64,000 nucleotides of DNA, taken from Eleginops maclovinus (taxonomy: Eukaryota > Chordata > Actinopteri > Perciformes > Eleginopidae). The position numbers and the translations under genes were made by a program. Where the stretch lies: contig NC_086368.1 in the NCBI RefSeq assembly GCF_036324505.1, forward strand, positions 27,107,878 through 27,171,877, in the 5' to 3' direction. A model generated the notes under the pieces. The model had not been told where the DNA came from and did no database searches. It saw only the letters and a program-made list of their open reading frames with translations. Shown here piece by piece: positions 26,481 to 40,015 of this stretch. The first letter of the stretch is position 1. Every line of letters begins with the position of its first letter.

Positions 26481-26511
26481 TGAATGAGTAGGAATATATT
26501 CATGATCATGA

Positions 26512-26885
26512 TCATGAGCTTCCTAACGGGCAGATCCCAGGCAGTGCGGATGGGGAACATCACATCCTCCACCTTGACCCTCAACACCGGAGCCCCTCAG
26601 GGTTGTGTGCTCAGCCCTCTCCTCTACTCCCTGTTCACGCACGACTGCGTGGCCACACACAGCTTCAACACCATCATCAAGTTTGCTGACGACACGACCC
26701 TCATCGACCTGATCACAGACGGTGACGAGACGGCGTACAGAGAGGAGGTCAGAGCCCTGACATCTTGGTGCCAGGACAACAACCTCCATCTCAACGTCAG
26801 CAAAACAAAGGAGCTGATTGTGGACTACAGGAAGAGGCAGAGAGAGGCACACACACCCATCACCATCGACGGGACAAATGTTAGC
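26512..26885 (+). pseudogene. Truncated non-LTR retrotransposon reverse transcriptase (L2/CR1-like LINE)
   Basis: One frame encodes about 125 residues with unmistakable reverse-transcriptase motifs: GAPQGCVLSPLLYSLFTHDC, then IIKFADDTTLI with the catalytic F-ADD box (domain C/5), and LNVSKTKELIVDYRK (domain D-E). In full elements the RT is about 450 residues within a protein of roughly 900-1000, so this is a 5'-truncated, 3'-broken piece. Homology ends near 26885 after ITIDGTNV; the frame then runs on by chance to 27017. No endonuclease, gag-like ORF or 3' tail accompanies it. The local GC content is far above that of its surroundings, marking it as an insertion. The exact clade (L2, Rex1/CR1) cannot be decided here. 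Confidence 0.85.
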
Positions 26886-27099
26886 AAAAAGGAACAAAAT
26901 GTTAATTACAGGAAGCTGAAATTGTCACAGGGTATGGCAAAGTATAGGACAAAAATGCAGAAAACAACGGGGAGGCGGGTATATATAACTCACGAAAAAA
27001 GATGGTTCAAGAGCTAGCGAAACAAAAGCAGCAGGCTAAGTTTCTACAAAACGAAAGCAACTAAAACAAACCAGGGAACACACTGGGATGGCACGACAA

Positions 27100-27370
27100 A
27101 CACGGGAAGCAAACCCACTAGGGAACACTGGGAATCATCCAGGGAACGAAGAGAGGAAAGAAGCGCAGCAGGGAATAAAGACAACAAAGTGACGAAGAGC
27201 AATGGGAAAGACAGAAAGGCACAGATACACAGAGAAACTCATGACATTGACAAGACACAGCTAGAGAGGGCTGGTGATTACTCTCAGGTGGGCGGGGCAC
27301 ACGATCATAAAAGGCGGGAAAAAACAAAGACAGGAAGTTAAAACAGACAAGGCACAAAAATAATACAGAA
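27100..27370 (+). repeat. Dispersed repeat family C, copy 1
   Basis: The blocks GACAAGACACAGCT, AGAGGG and ACAAAGACAGGAAGTTAAAA match the corresponding blocks of the copy at 40490-40797 (GACAAGACACAGCTGGGGAG, CCAAAGACAGGGAGTAAAAC). The copy lies directly downstream of the LINE RT fragment. It could be unrelated to that fragment or a distal part of the same composite insertion. Confidence 0.6.
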
Positions 27371-29970
27371 TATATTAACACAGCACAAACTGTAACCAGT
27401 TAGACTTTCTCTCTGCACATGCTTTTGTTTACCTCTGTAAGGATTAGGGTTAGCGTTAGTTCTTCTTTTGCAGTAAGTACATTTTGATTTATAGTTCCTG
27501 TGGGTCGATAACAGAATATACTTGACTTCCAAATTCGATTAAGCCTAACAGTGTGGGTTTGCTCGTGGTTGTTGTAGGACCTGCTTCTTTGTTGCAGCTG
27601 TGATTTAAGATGGTAAGATTCTTTTCCATGGAGAGTTTGCTCAATGGATCTTCAGCTGTATTGGAAGAATTAGCTTATTCAGGAGGAAAGTATTTACAGT
27701 CTTTGAGCTCTGTAGCCTATTTGATAAAATAACCTGCTCCACTATGTTCACAAGCTAGTTGCTAACTGTGATTGTCTGCTGTTTGCTGTGCTGTGTACAC
27801 TGACTTTTTAGAGCTTTTCTCTGAGGCAGCTGCAGCCAATGTTCTGTACTGTTTCTTATCGGTCCAACTCTGGGTGGCGATGAGCTTCTTGGCTGTAGGG
27901 GCTGCCAAGGGGATTTGAACGTCTATTTCTCATTTAATGTATGGCAACTTGTATTTGATTGATGAAGCATTTATTGAGGATGTGCAACTATTAAGTGGTT
28001 GAGTTGAATCCTGTTGGACTTATGGTTTGTTGTATTTATAGACATCCAAAGTAAAGTTCACTAGTTGTTTTGGTAAATCTGATCTCAATCTAAGGTACAT
28101 GGTAACCAGTGCTCATAAAGTGGCTAACAAGTACAAAGTTAAATTAGTATGTAGATATTTCAAAGTAAGACTTGTCATATATCACGGTACTGAACTTTAG
28201 GACTTGATTTTAACATTCTTTTCGTCTTATCTATCTCTTTGTTTAAAAAGGGACCTACTGCCTCAATAAAGTGCCATTCCACTTTGGAACAGAGCCTCCT
28301 TACAGACTGTTGATATCCCTACTCTGTTTCCTTTTATAATCCAAATAAATTATCTAGTACTTAAACCCAGTCCTGAGGTCAAGCCAAGTGGTAAATAACG
28401 AAGGTACGTTTGCTGCCAGAAAGACAAAGCAGACCGGCAGCGTTACTGCAGGACCTCCAGTAGGTGACGGCTCCAACGCTGCGGGGTGGATAACCTTTTG
28501 AAAAGGGTACAGGGTACATAACCTTTTGAAACATTTAAACATTCATGCGGTGGCCATTAACTGTGATGCATGTTAAATCCTCTTGAGCTGTGAGAGGTTC
28601 CCTGTTACTATTCGCAGCCACTGGACAGGCTTTAATAATTAATTTTCATAATACCCTCAGAAATCCCAGAATACATATTCAAATTTGAAGTGAACCTGCA
28701 GAGGATTAATCTAATTTACTCCTTACATTTCTCACCGGAATACAACGTTGATTTCACCCCAAGTTTTATATTTGAGCTTGATCAGTATTGCATTGGTAGT
28801 GTCAGTTATTGCAGGCTTTTTTGTCAGCTGCCATTCACAAGAGGAAAACCCTTTGGTTTACAAATGATTGAACTAACCTCTCGGGTGAGTTGTCACCACA
28901 CCTGTCATCAGGCTGTCTGAAGACTCAAAGGTGTCCAGGGTTACAAGATCTTCAGTTTAAACAAGCTGGCTCCCGCCAAAGGTCACAGACACCTCGCTGC
29001 TCCCAAATCCAATTACAGGACTGGACTTTCAATGGCATTTAAAACAAGCTGCACCTGCTCTGAAAATATATTTCTTGAACAGGAAAGGATAAATACGGTG
29101 GGAGGTTGTATGTTCACTCAATAGCATTAAAAAGAAAGTTGTTGTTTTTTTTGGGGGGCAAAATTGCCTTCTTGCTATTTATAGATAAGTTTGTACCATT
29201 GCATTTATCTAGCTGGCTTCCCAATAAATTGATTGTGAAGGTATTGCTTTTAAGATTTAAAGGATTATCCGCAGGACTGCTACACAGGCAACACGTAATA
29301 AGCATTGGCAAAGGATGCAACGTGTGTCAAACTATACAACCATGTGTGAAGCTGTGATAAACACACCCATTGAACGTGGGCTTCAAAATAATTGAGCCAT
29401 AAACAACAAGTTACTCATTGTTGTTATTGTGAATCAGGAGCCTTCTTCTGATCAGTTATCTTACCTAAGCTCTACCCACCAGTGGCTCTCAAATCTTTGT
29501 CAATTTTTCTTTCATTACCATAAAACCTAAATCATTTTTTGGAAGTACATCAACATAGTCACCTGAGTCACTCCAAGGCTTGAGTTGTATTATAATAAAA
29601 ACAAATATCCAATCCTTTATTAGGGCATGTGGAGATAAGATGAACCGGGAGCATGCAGACACTTGTTTACGTGGTGCTTAGGAATCCAAACATTTAAGCT
29701 GCAGAGGACTGGTTGTGTTCGTTCATTTTTGGGGGGGAGAAATCCACTCACAAGAAACACATTTCTAAGGATAGATTCACGTGCAATATGAAGATTTGTA
29801 AGTGACTAATTAATGCAGTATATAAACAGTAAATATTCCTATTTATTTTTTGGGTCCAATATTTTATGTCTGGATTAAGTGTTATTTGGTTGTTTCTGGT
29901 ACAGAAAATTACATGTTTGCTTGTATACTACTCCACGAGAAACACGAGGACAAAAGTTGATAGGAAGACC
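27371..29970. other. Intron 1 (inferred), no gene recognised
   Basis: AT-rich sequence with short frames and no recognised repeat. A single degenerate TTAGGGTTAG occurs near 27446. Confidence 0.5.
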
Positions 29971-29980
29971 AACACAAATA

Positions 29981-30403
29981 CTCTGCCTGGCCCCAAAAAG
30001 GGTCACAGACTCTAATCTTCGCTGGACCGCCTTTAGCTTTGATTACGGCACGCATTCGCTGTGGCATCGTTTCCACGAGCTTCTGCAACGTCACAACATG
30101 TATTTCTGTCTTGCATTCATTTTTCACCAAGATCTTGTATTGATGACGGGAGATTCGGACCACTGCGAGAAGTCTCTCCAACACATCCCAAAGATTCTCA
30201 ATTGGGTTCAGGTCTTGACTCTGTGGGGGCCAATCCATGTGTGAAAATGATGTCTCATGCTCCCTGAACCACTCTTTCACAATTTCAGCCCGATGGATCC
30301 TGAAATTGTCCTCTTGGAACATGCCCGTGCCATCAGGGAAGAAAAAATGTGTTGATGGAATAACCTGGTCCTTCAGTATATTCAGGGAGTCAGCTGACCT
30401 CAT
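29981..30403 (-). pseudogene. Tc1-like transposase, C-terminal fragment
   Basis: A continuous minus-strand frame encodes the end of a Tc1/mariner transposase. Motifs in order are [11 protein letters not shown] (second catalytic Asp, residue 32 of the frame), [21 protein letters not shown] (catalytic Glu at residue 69) and [23 protein letters not shown] near the C-terminus. The Asp-to-Glu spacing is 36 residues rather than the 34 of classical Tc1, which would suit a DD36E-type lineage. The paired helix-turn-helix and first catalytic Asp are missing, so it cannot be active. The frame runs through the 3' TIR into flanking DNA as far as 29909; those last residues are not transposase. Confidence 0.9.
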
Positions 30404-30506
30404 TCTTTGGGCACGTTGCTGAACCTAGACCAGACCAACTGCAGCAACCCCAGATCATAGCACTGCCCCCCACAGGCTGGGGACCTTTTTTTTGGGCCGG
30501 GCAGTG
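29981..30506 (-). mobile_element. Tc1-like DNA transposon, internally deleted, both TIRs present
   Basis: The left end reads CTCTGCCTGGCCCCAAAAAG and the right end, on the opposite strand, CACTGCCCGGCCCAAAAAAA. Both are preceded by TA (29979-29980 and 30507-30508), the Tc1/mariner target duplication. The element is about 526 bp, against roughly 1.2-1.6 kb for a complete relative. On the minus strand the right TIR runs almost at once into the catalytic C-terminal third of the transposase, so the DNA-binding domain and first catalytic aspartate have been deleted. It is therefore a non-autonomous derivative or decayed copy. Confidence 0.9.
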
Positions 30507-33500
30507 TACATTCAGCTTGTAACAGAGAGACACAAGATTAGAAGCTGGAAACAAATAGCTTGTGCTTCAAATTGTTGATAAATATCTAAAGTACTGTATG
30601 TGTTTTCTTCTTGTGTGTACCTGGTGTAGTGGACATTGTCATTGATTACCATTTTTTCCGGCATTTACCTCAGCAATCATTTGCATTCAGGCAGGAACAG
30701 AAATACCACGTCTTCTTTCCTTTGTTGTTATTGTATTTTCTTCCAGTATGAAACTGTGACATCAATAATCTTCAATAGAGAACGGGAGGCTGGAAAATAC
30801 AACGGTTATTATAATATCCTTTAATTTGAGCCCGCTATACATATTGACTGTCAATGATACTTTAGTCTTTGCATGCTTAAAGAAAGTGTTGTTGAGTTTC
30901 AATTCCTTCCCAATAAAGAACCAGAATATTATCATTGCCAGAGTATTACTCTACATCAACGGCAGACTCAGGAGTAATTGAACAGGCAGCGGTGTGAATC
31001 AACCTTGTTTCATTTCATCCTTGACGCGTTGCGACATGCGTTTGATTGACATTCCCTTTTCACCAGGAAATGCTGCGGTTTCTTGCGTTTGCAGCGGTTC
31101 CATTCCAATAAGTCTTGCCACCAAACTAATTGGGCTTGGTATGAAACCTCAAATAGTTCAACAGGCTCTGACAGGCAGGAGAAAAACAGTGATTGCTACA
31201 GTTGCATGCTCTTTAATAAAAGCGTGTGTAAAGTTGAGCAACATAGACTGTCACAGGTACGAGGAAACAAACTCTTTTGACAACTAGACAACTAGGAAAT
31301 CCTATGACAAGATGCAGCAGTGTGTTTTCACAATGTTAGAAGAAAGAATACTCTAAGAGATTAATTATTTTCCTTCAACAACATCAGCAAGATCACAGCC
31401 TGAATTGTGCTGTTAACCCTAACCCTAACCCTTACCCTTACAAACAGAAATGACAAAAACATGGTAAAATGGGCCAGTTATGCAAGCTGTCTACACTGAA
31501 AAACAAGTATTGGAATGGTTATATACAGTATTTATGCACAAGTTTGATCTATTCCCATTCTACCGTACTTGGGTTTAACGCAACAGACCCCTTCTCTGTG
31601 TCTAAGCCCATTCATACTGTGGTTTATATCTTATTTTCTCCACTGTGCAATTGATCTCACACTGCAAAAAGGAAACCTGCCAGCTTTACATAATTGGATT
31701 GCAAAAGATTGCTTCTCTCTTTGAGGCTCACATCCATCTCCGTACCTATTAGAAGGAATGAAGTAAATCTTATTGTCATTTCAATTGTCTTTTATTGGAA
31801 GTATGCATCAGAGGTGTACATCCTATATGCCATGCTGCCTGGTATTACAGCCTCTTCCTAAATAGGGCAGCCAAACTCAACAGAATCTCAAAATGAATGA
31901 TTGTTCGTAGCTGCCTGCAGCACAAAGGCAGGATATGCTCTCTGATCACTGTTAGTGTATGCCTGATATTTCATTTCCCAATTGCAGTGGCATCTTCAAA
32001 CACAGTATATTCCTAAAAACAAAAAGAGAAGCCCTTTCAGTTCGGTTGAATAGTTATTTCTTGAGGAATAAAGTGCTTCAACTGTAGCAATAAATTGAGA
32101 AAAGATAGACAGGTGGAGGCTGTGCACGCATATGTGACTGTTCAGATTACACATACAAACACAAAAAAACCTCCCATGCCTTTTGTGCTCTAAGCCTCTT
32201 TTCACCTTTTGCAATATTTGCCTCCACTTTCCGTCACAGTAGAGTATTGTGAGAGCTGCGATTCCCAGTTTCTGTGCGGTTGATAAGGCGCTGCTCAATT
32301 CATTACGGTTTGTCACAGGCTGCAAACGACATGTTCAGTGGACAAAGGCTTTGCATACTAATTCCACTCTCAGCACATTTTCCAAGCAGCAGCAGCAGCA
32401 GCCAGGTGTGGTCATGTTCTGAAGAGTGTTATACCAAACTATCCCCTCGTCACCCCTCCACTTACTGCTGCTTCCCATTATAAAATGCTAAATGTTTGTC
32501 CTCACGCAGAGGTGAAGCACAGCTTTTAATTGGCGGCTATGATCGACCGGGACAGCCTGTATTAAAGCGCATGAGTGGAGGTTGGTGCAGGGCTTGTGTT
32601 CTGTTCTGTCAGGATCAAACCGAAGAGCCAGAGAGGTGTTGTTCTGCTAAAATGAGATGTATTCATTAACTTCAAACCCTTTAGATAAAAGGAAAATCCC
32701 ATTGAACTTCATCTTTTGGTGGTAGCTTTGGCTATTAGTTGTGGAAATGCAACACAACCTCCCAATACATGATTCTAGATTTGTACACATGGGGAAATGC
32801 CAAACTTCAGAGCATATGCAGGAAGTAGTTAGCCCCGTATGTGGCAGGCGGAAAGTAAATATGAAGAGGTCAGGGTGGTGGGTGGGCGTTTAGCAAGTCC
32901 GCCAGAGAGAGAATGCTTAATATCACAGACATGCAATAAATTACCAGCCGTGCCAGCAACGCTTTTATTTGTTGACTCCTTTTTTTTGTCGCCACAATGA
33001 GGTTATAATCTCGCAAGATGCAGTGGCACCTCCTTACAGGTGTGCAGGCGAGATTAAAAAAATGAAGGGTTTGAAGATGAGTGCTTCCAGCAATGGGGTT
33101 AGGAGGTGCAGTGTTGGGGGAAATTGCCCAACCACTGAATGCTCCTGGTCCAATTTGCCGTCATAAGAGCTTACAGGTGTGTAGTTGAGCTCATAGTGAA
33201 GGCCGAGTTTGAAAATGGGTGTAGCCTTAGCAAGGGCGCTGCAATTAGAAGACCTGGTCGTACTTGGCTCTAGTGTTGTTATACATGAACCATAACTACA
33301 AGCTTTCCCTAAGCTTAACAAATAGTGTTACAGGAGGATACAGCGTTAGCCTTTCACGACAATGCCCTGAGTCGGGGATGGTGATTGCCGGTTGCACGGT
33401 ATTAGCTCAGTGTGATATCAAACTCTGCTCAGGTTGATGGTCCTCCAATATACAGCATGTTTGCATAGCAAAATTGTTGTTTGCTGTTATAGTCTATATT

Positions 33501-36500
33501 CTGTATTAGTATATTGAAAAGAATAGGTACACGTGTTTATAAATGTTGACATTGCACATCAAAAAGGATATTGCAGTACCTTCTAGTCTGATAGGGTCAC
33601 GAGTGCTGATAGCAGGTTGAGTCTTTTCAAGAAACACAAACGGCAGCATGGGAATAGCTGCTAGACGTTTCGACTCACCGTGCTGACTCTGAGGCATGTT
33701 TTCTCTACTTCATCCAGCAGAACTCTGTGGTATGCACAGTCCATAATCATGTCATATAACCATGTGCATTACTAAGACAGGTTGGCGTGTGGTGCGGTTT
33801 TTATTATTGCTAATTTTGCTTTCGAAAATCCCTTAAAAAGGTTAAGGTTAAGAAAAATGTCATGATGTAAGTGATGCAACCCTTGTGCAAATGTCAGAGA
33901 TGTCCAAGTCATAATTGTCTTTGTGACATTCAGTAAGTGGGGAAGAGTGGTCTAAAAGAAATATGTTGTTGTTAGAAACATAACAAAAGTAATGAAGAAG
34001 ATCTGTGATCTTAAACAAGAGATGGCGGCAGGAGTTCAGAGCCACGTAACGACTGCAGAAGTGTTAGCTGAGTCCATTTGATTTATTCGGCAAGTGGAAA
34101 ATAGTGCCGTTTGACTTTACATGGCACTTAATCTTAAACCTTCTCCTCCAGGTGATCTGCTGCGAGGTCCATTAAGAATAAAGACATAATCAGGGCAGCA
34201 TGTGACCAAAAACAGTCTTCTGTCTGCAGGGAAGCTGGATTAATAATCCCGGGTTTTTTTTTTTACATACACAGAGAGAAACTTGCACAGCCATTTATTT
34301 TGGACTCCGTTGTGCTTTCATCATTTCTTAATATAATACCAAAGCAACTGCAGGATTTTCTCCAATACACCAGTCAATTCTCAGTCAATGTGACTCCCTG
34401 TTGTCTTGTAACTGGGCAGTTGGCAAATAAGCAAACCAAAGTAGGGACAAAGCAAATGTTAACACTGTGTAAGTAGGATCAAACTCAATAAACCCTTATG
34501 GCATGCGTCCACAACTCTGAGCAGGGAGAAGTTATACTTCGGGAGGAAACAGGCTTATAATAAAATGCACTAAAAACAATCCCCCCTAAAATAGATTTAA
34601 CTGCTTCACACATTCGACTTTGCTCTGGTTCAGGTTACACTTACTCAAGTCTGACTGCTTGCAAGTTGCCTTTTTGTTCCCACAGCTGGAGTTCCTGCTG
34701 TGTTGTTGGAAACCCTGTATGCGATCAGGCTTTGGCTTTCTGCGCTCAGCAGCCCTCTGCCTTTCAGAACATTTTGTCTCTGAAATGCAAAGAAGGCTTT
34801 GTGGTTTTTTTGAAGAAGTTTGTAGTGCACTTTGAAGTACCTTTTTGGGATGTTTTTTTAAGACTTTTTGGGGTATTTTTTGTGATACTTTTGGTTCAAC
34901 TTGAACAACTTTGAGGGTGCTGAGAATCTGGTAAATTACAGGGCAAATATTCACCTGTAATCTAAGTGAAGCATGGTGTTAGCTAGGTGTTACTTAATCG
35001 TATTCAAGTAGGTGTATGATTTCACATATGTAACGCTGTACAACTATTCACTTTAAATAGTTTGCTAACGGGCCATGATGCAATAAAAACATCTCATTTA
35101 AAAGTCAGAGTTGGCTAACAATAACTATACCTCATATTGTAGTTGCCATGGTTGGATATTAAAGGCAATATTCACCATTATTTGTGCTGTATGTTGCATT
35201 TAGCAAATCTTGGCGAAAAAATGTGTTTTTGCTTTGATTTTTTTTTTAAATAATAAATACATTTACTGTGATTAAATATTGTGATGCATTAAGAAACTTT
35301 AGGATATAAAATTGGGATTATAGACGGGAATATTAGTTATAAGGACCCGGATCCCTGCACTTGTTTGGTTGTGAACTGATGGTCACAGCTTCTAAGTTTT
35401 GATCGTAAGATCTAGACAGCAAACCTTGAGGTTGCTGTAATAGATACAGTTCTGCAATCAGTCCCAGTACACTGAGGATCCAAAGTAAGAAACATGACTC
35501 ACAGTTTCTAAATCAGAACACAGCAAGAAAACTGTTGTTGCATTGACACTGCTGCAATATGCACATACCCGAACAGCATATTTCATCTGACTATGGAAAA
35601 CAGTAGTATTTAACCAAATGTCGGCGTGCTTCCATTTACTCTTTACTCACAGTGAGGGACTTGGCTTGCTGATTTGCAGCTGGCTCATTTACTGTTGTTT
35701 GAATCCACTCAAATCCTTGGAGAGGCACACGGACTCTTTGACCTGACATCCCCCCTTCATGTCTGCCTGGCTGTAAAAAAAAACCATCTACCAGAGCTGA
35801 AGTCCTGGAACTAGCATGTTTCTGCCAAACAAATCAGAACCACCACAACCGCCTACCAGTCACTGAGCTTAAATGTCTGTTCCCTGTTATGAGGACTGGA
35901 GCAAGGGAGACATTTGTGCAATGAAATGGGGTGCACACAGTCATGTCCTCCTCAAGATGGACTGAAAAAAACGTTGGTAATTGTCTGACTCTTTCACAAA
36001 CGGCAGCATCTTTTATGTCATTTGTCCAATATTTTAGGTAACGACCCAAAAGGGAGGACATTAGGCATGTGGGACTTGTCTCATGATTATAATAATGATG
36101 AAAATTCTGTGTAACTGTTTAAACCTGGTATTATTGTTGCACCATCACCTGTTATGATAATTAATGACACATTTGGAGAAAATCCTGCATTTATTAGCAT
36201 TAATTGAAGTAAGTTCAGCTGATGATAAACGAGTGGAAACATCTCAACGTGGAGCCAGCTGCAGTCAGAAGAGCTCTGAGCTGTAAACGATCGCCCGTAG
36301 CAATTTTGCCATCAATTAAAGTGACAAGAAGGTGTCGAAGGAGTCGCCACAGGAAGTCACTCTTCTACGGCGTTGAAGCAGCACAAGGGCGGTGAAAATG
36401 AGCCGTGTTGCGCACTGACGCCAGCAACACGGTTCCCCTGTATATGCAGGATAGTGCCAGAGCAATTAGGAGCCGAACTTGTCTAATGGTGCAGCAACAT

Positions 36501-39500
36501 GAAGAATATGCAGAGGCCATGAATGTGAATGGCTCGGCAGTATGAGCAGTGAAGGCTGCAAAAAGACTTAGAGAAAATCTTGTCTTAAATGACGGCTAGC
36601 AGACCAAAGTCACAGGACTTTAGCATGGATAAAGTGCACAACCATGCAGGGGAGTTCAGGAGAGTAATACCGGGCTTTCAGGGAATGCAGGCTCTTAGAC
36701 ACAGAGACATCCATTTTCACACAGCCTCTTAATCTCCATGCAGAGACCCAGGAGCTGTTACTTAGCCATAGTCTCATGTATAATGGATGATGAAATGTGT
36801 TGCATGACTTCAGCGACCTTTGCTCTCATGATTACTGCATGAAAAACACAGTGTGTTACCCAGCGGTATGTGTGTTTACGCTGGAGAAGTGTTCTTCCTA
36901 CTTTCCTGGAGAGCTTGTGGGTCGGCAGGTGTGGTACATCGTTAACAACCCATAGGTTTGAGCAATGTCGGGACAATGTTTTTGAATTAGGCGAAACCAA
37001 ACATGATGTGGCTTAAGTCAATTTTTCAGGGTCAACACTAGAATGTAGAGGCTGATCATGAACCTTAAGAAGTTCATTTTGTATGATGTATTGAAATAAG
37101 GAGACTCATTGCGATTGGGATCTCTTTTTCAAGAAGCCTGTGTTTAAATTCAATCCAAAATAAATGTACAGCAAGTACTTTAGTATGTAAATGAGAACAG
37201 AGAGCATTATGAATACAATACAATAATGCTCCTTTCAGTGTTATACTTTTCATGTTTGATTCAATAGTTCAAAATATATATGACTTTGTTTGCTAAAATT
37301 ATAAGCTCAGTAGCAGGGGGAAAATTAATGTATGTGTTTGCATGGAAAATGTTTCAATCAGCTGCATAAATATCATAACACCTTTGCCAAATCCATCCCA
37401 CCATTGTCTTTGCTGTCTCATTATGGTGGTATTTTCTCAAAGATCACACTTTGAGCATCTTCACTGCTTGAAACCTGCATTCCTTGTTGAATTGGCAGCT
37501 AGTTAGATTGTTCTAACTAAGGATCCAGGTGGCTTGCTATTCAAATATAGAACAATCACCCAGAAAGTGCATGGACACGCTTATTCTCACCTTAATGCAC
37601 GTGTTATTTGACCTGTTTTTTAAATTGCTATATCTACTAGCTCCACTCCAAAAGCCAAAAATCATTGAAGGTCTTTAAAAATGAACTCACTTATTGTACT
37701 ATACAACTGTAATTCCAGGTGTAGAGAAAAGTTTGATAATCCTCAGAGTGTTCGAGCCCCCCCTCTCTCAGGCGTATGGAGCTGGAGGCCTGGCAGTAAT
37801 GGGTGTCTTGTCTCCAGGGTTGATATCCTCAGGCTGAGACTCGCTGAGAGCCAAACTAATTGAAACCACTGAGGCCCGGGGATGTGATTTTGGGGTGCAT
37901 TGGAGGGCAAGGGTAAAGGAGACTGTAGAGGATACTGTAGCTTGGACTTTCAAGATGTAAGAACCCAAACTTTTCGGAACACCGTGGTTCGAATTTGAAA
38001 AAAGTCCCCTCAATGATTGAAAAGAAAATGCAGTTTTTAAATGATCCCGCTGTAGGATGAATAAAGGACTTCTGATTCTAAATGTTGGTCTTATGGTTAT
38101 GACAAGTAATATGCCATTGTTGCAAACAAGTCCAGAAGAGCAAAAGTGTTAATAACTTCTTGAAAGCTAAAACCAAAAAGTGAGGTCACCAAAACTGTTG
38201 CAACAAAAGCACAAGCATAGCAATCATTTATAATTCCCCCCTGACAGAATTGACCATTACGTTTGGTTGTATGGCTTTGTATATTCAAGAACTCCAAGCA
38301 AAAAACAAGATCAAATTTAAAATCTTGATTAAAACCTTTATTCCCCGAACAAACTGGCGACGTCTAAAGTGGCTATGTCCAACTCATACACACATGTAGA
38401 GACTGTGGTTTTAAATACAGACGAAAACAACAGAAAACAAGGACCTGAATCCCTATTTCAGGGAACATGTCGTATAAATATCATCCCTCGCCTTTGCTTT
38501 CCCCTTTGCAGAGACAACAAGTCAATAGTTCTCTGAGCTTTGACTTTTCTATGGCTATGGTTTGAGTTAATGCTCAGCTGAGATTATGATGTGGGGCCTT
38601 TTTTTAATCCTCTTGTGAAACTGTTTTGTGTGCAGAGATTGTTTTGCTTTCCAGGAGGTGATTCTTGATTCTTGCAGTGCATGACCCTAGCAGTATAATT
38701 CCCAAGCTATTTACATTCTGAAATTGAAATGTCTCAGCTTTCAGAACAGGTGCTGTGTTGCCCTCTATCACTTTTTTGTAAACCCACTTTGCGTACAGAC
38801 CACTGATATCAGATTTTCAAAGAATGTAGTTCTTTCAAACCCATTTGTCCACAAAAGCTGTGAGATTTGACATTTTAGTGGCAGCACCGGAATGATCGAA
38901 ACGCAAGACGCTTTTGGGGTAGCGTTACTGTTATGAATTCATTGTTTTACTGTTGTGTGAACGGCTCAGCAATGAAAACTTTTGATGAGCTTTGACAACG
39001 GGACATCGCCGCGCAAACAAGCCCTCCAGCATTAATCTAAATTAATCTGAGGGTTTTCATGAATTGGAAATGATGAAGAACAAACCGAGACAATTGCTCC
39101 CCTGCGAGGCCTTCTCCACGATTCAGCACCACAGTAATGAAAACAGAGAATAATGTACTCCATCACCTAATTTCATTACCTAATTTCCCACAGAGATCGG
39201 TATCAGAGTTTGATCCAATCTATCTTAACTTTTTATCAAGGATCCGGGGAAGTAAGTTAAGTGACATTTTCTGGCCTCACAGCAACAAAAAAACCATACA
39301 TTTTAAGTGGATGGGGTGAACGTTACAGGTTCAGTTACATTCAGTCAGTACAAACACTTTTCAATGTAGGAGAAACTATCATAGTGAAAATGCAGTGTTG
39401 AGAGTTTTTGAAATATAAGTGGCTGGCTCTGCATTCAGTCTGATAGCCAGCAAGTGTTATGTTTTTCACTATGCATAAACAGACATATTGAATAGAAGTC

Positions 39501-39590
39501 TATGAAAGGAATTACCCTGATTCTGACTTGATTTATAACCTCAATAAACATGTTCCCGAAGAGTTATGTTTTCACATGCTTGTTTAAAGT
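30507..39590. other. Intron 1 (inferred), no gene recognised
   Basis: Nine kilobases of AT-rich sequence without recognisable exons or complete transposons. It contains a telomere-like stretch (31413-31440), a short CAG repeat at about 32385-32400 and many short chance frames. The GC-richer patch at 36240-36480 holds no coherent frame. Confidence 0.45.
31413..31440 (-). repeat. Short interstitial telomere-like repeat
   Basis: The minus strand reads as about four TTAGGG-like units: TAAGGG, TAAGGG, TTAGGG, TTAGGG then TTAA. This is a minimal interstitial telomeric sequence, probably from a double-strand-break repair event or chance. Confidence 0.7.
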
Positions 39591-39591
39591 C

Positions 39592-39628
39592 TATATAATA
39601 ATACTAATAATAATAATAATACTAATAC

Positions 39629-39666
<38 letters not shown>

Positions 39667-39925
39667 TATAATAATAATAATAATAATAATAAAATACTAA
39701 TACTAATAATATATAATATAATAATAATAATGTATATAATAAATAATAATAATACTAATATTAATACTAATAATACTAATAATATTAATAATACTAATAA
39801 TACTAATAATAACAATAATGCTAATAATAATAATATAATAATAATAAATAACAACAACAACAACAACAATAATAATAATAATAACAACAAACAACAACAA
39901 CAATAATAATAATAATACTATTAAG
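39592..39925. repeat. (AAT)n microsatellite with variants
   Basis: About 330 bp of AAT-type repeats with ACT, AACA and AAC variant units. Long frames of Ile/Asn or Leu on both strands are translations of the repeat, not genes. Confidence 0.98.
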
Positions 39926-40015
39926 CCAATTGGACTTTTATGGCGCCTTTCAGGAAACCCAAGGACGCTTTACAATATAAGTAATAAACAATAAAGCAGG
40001 ATTTGACTTAGAGCC
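39926..40015. repeat. Possible retroelement-derived tail
   Basis: The phrase TTTATGGCGCCTTTCAGGAA, followed by ACCCAAGGACGCTTTACAAT, resembles a widespread fish repeat end (GCGCCTTTCA-AACCCAAGGACACTTTACAA). Its position against the (AAT)n tract suits a retroelement tail that seeded the microsatellite. The call rests on memory. Confidence 0.4.

Noticed and set aside
29909..29980. Last residues of the Tc1 transposase frame
   Set aside because: They are encoded by DNA outside the TA duplication and are read-through into the flank.
39550..39906. Ile/Asn- and Leu-rich frames on both strands
   Set aside because: Translations of the (AAT)n tract at 39592-39925.
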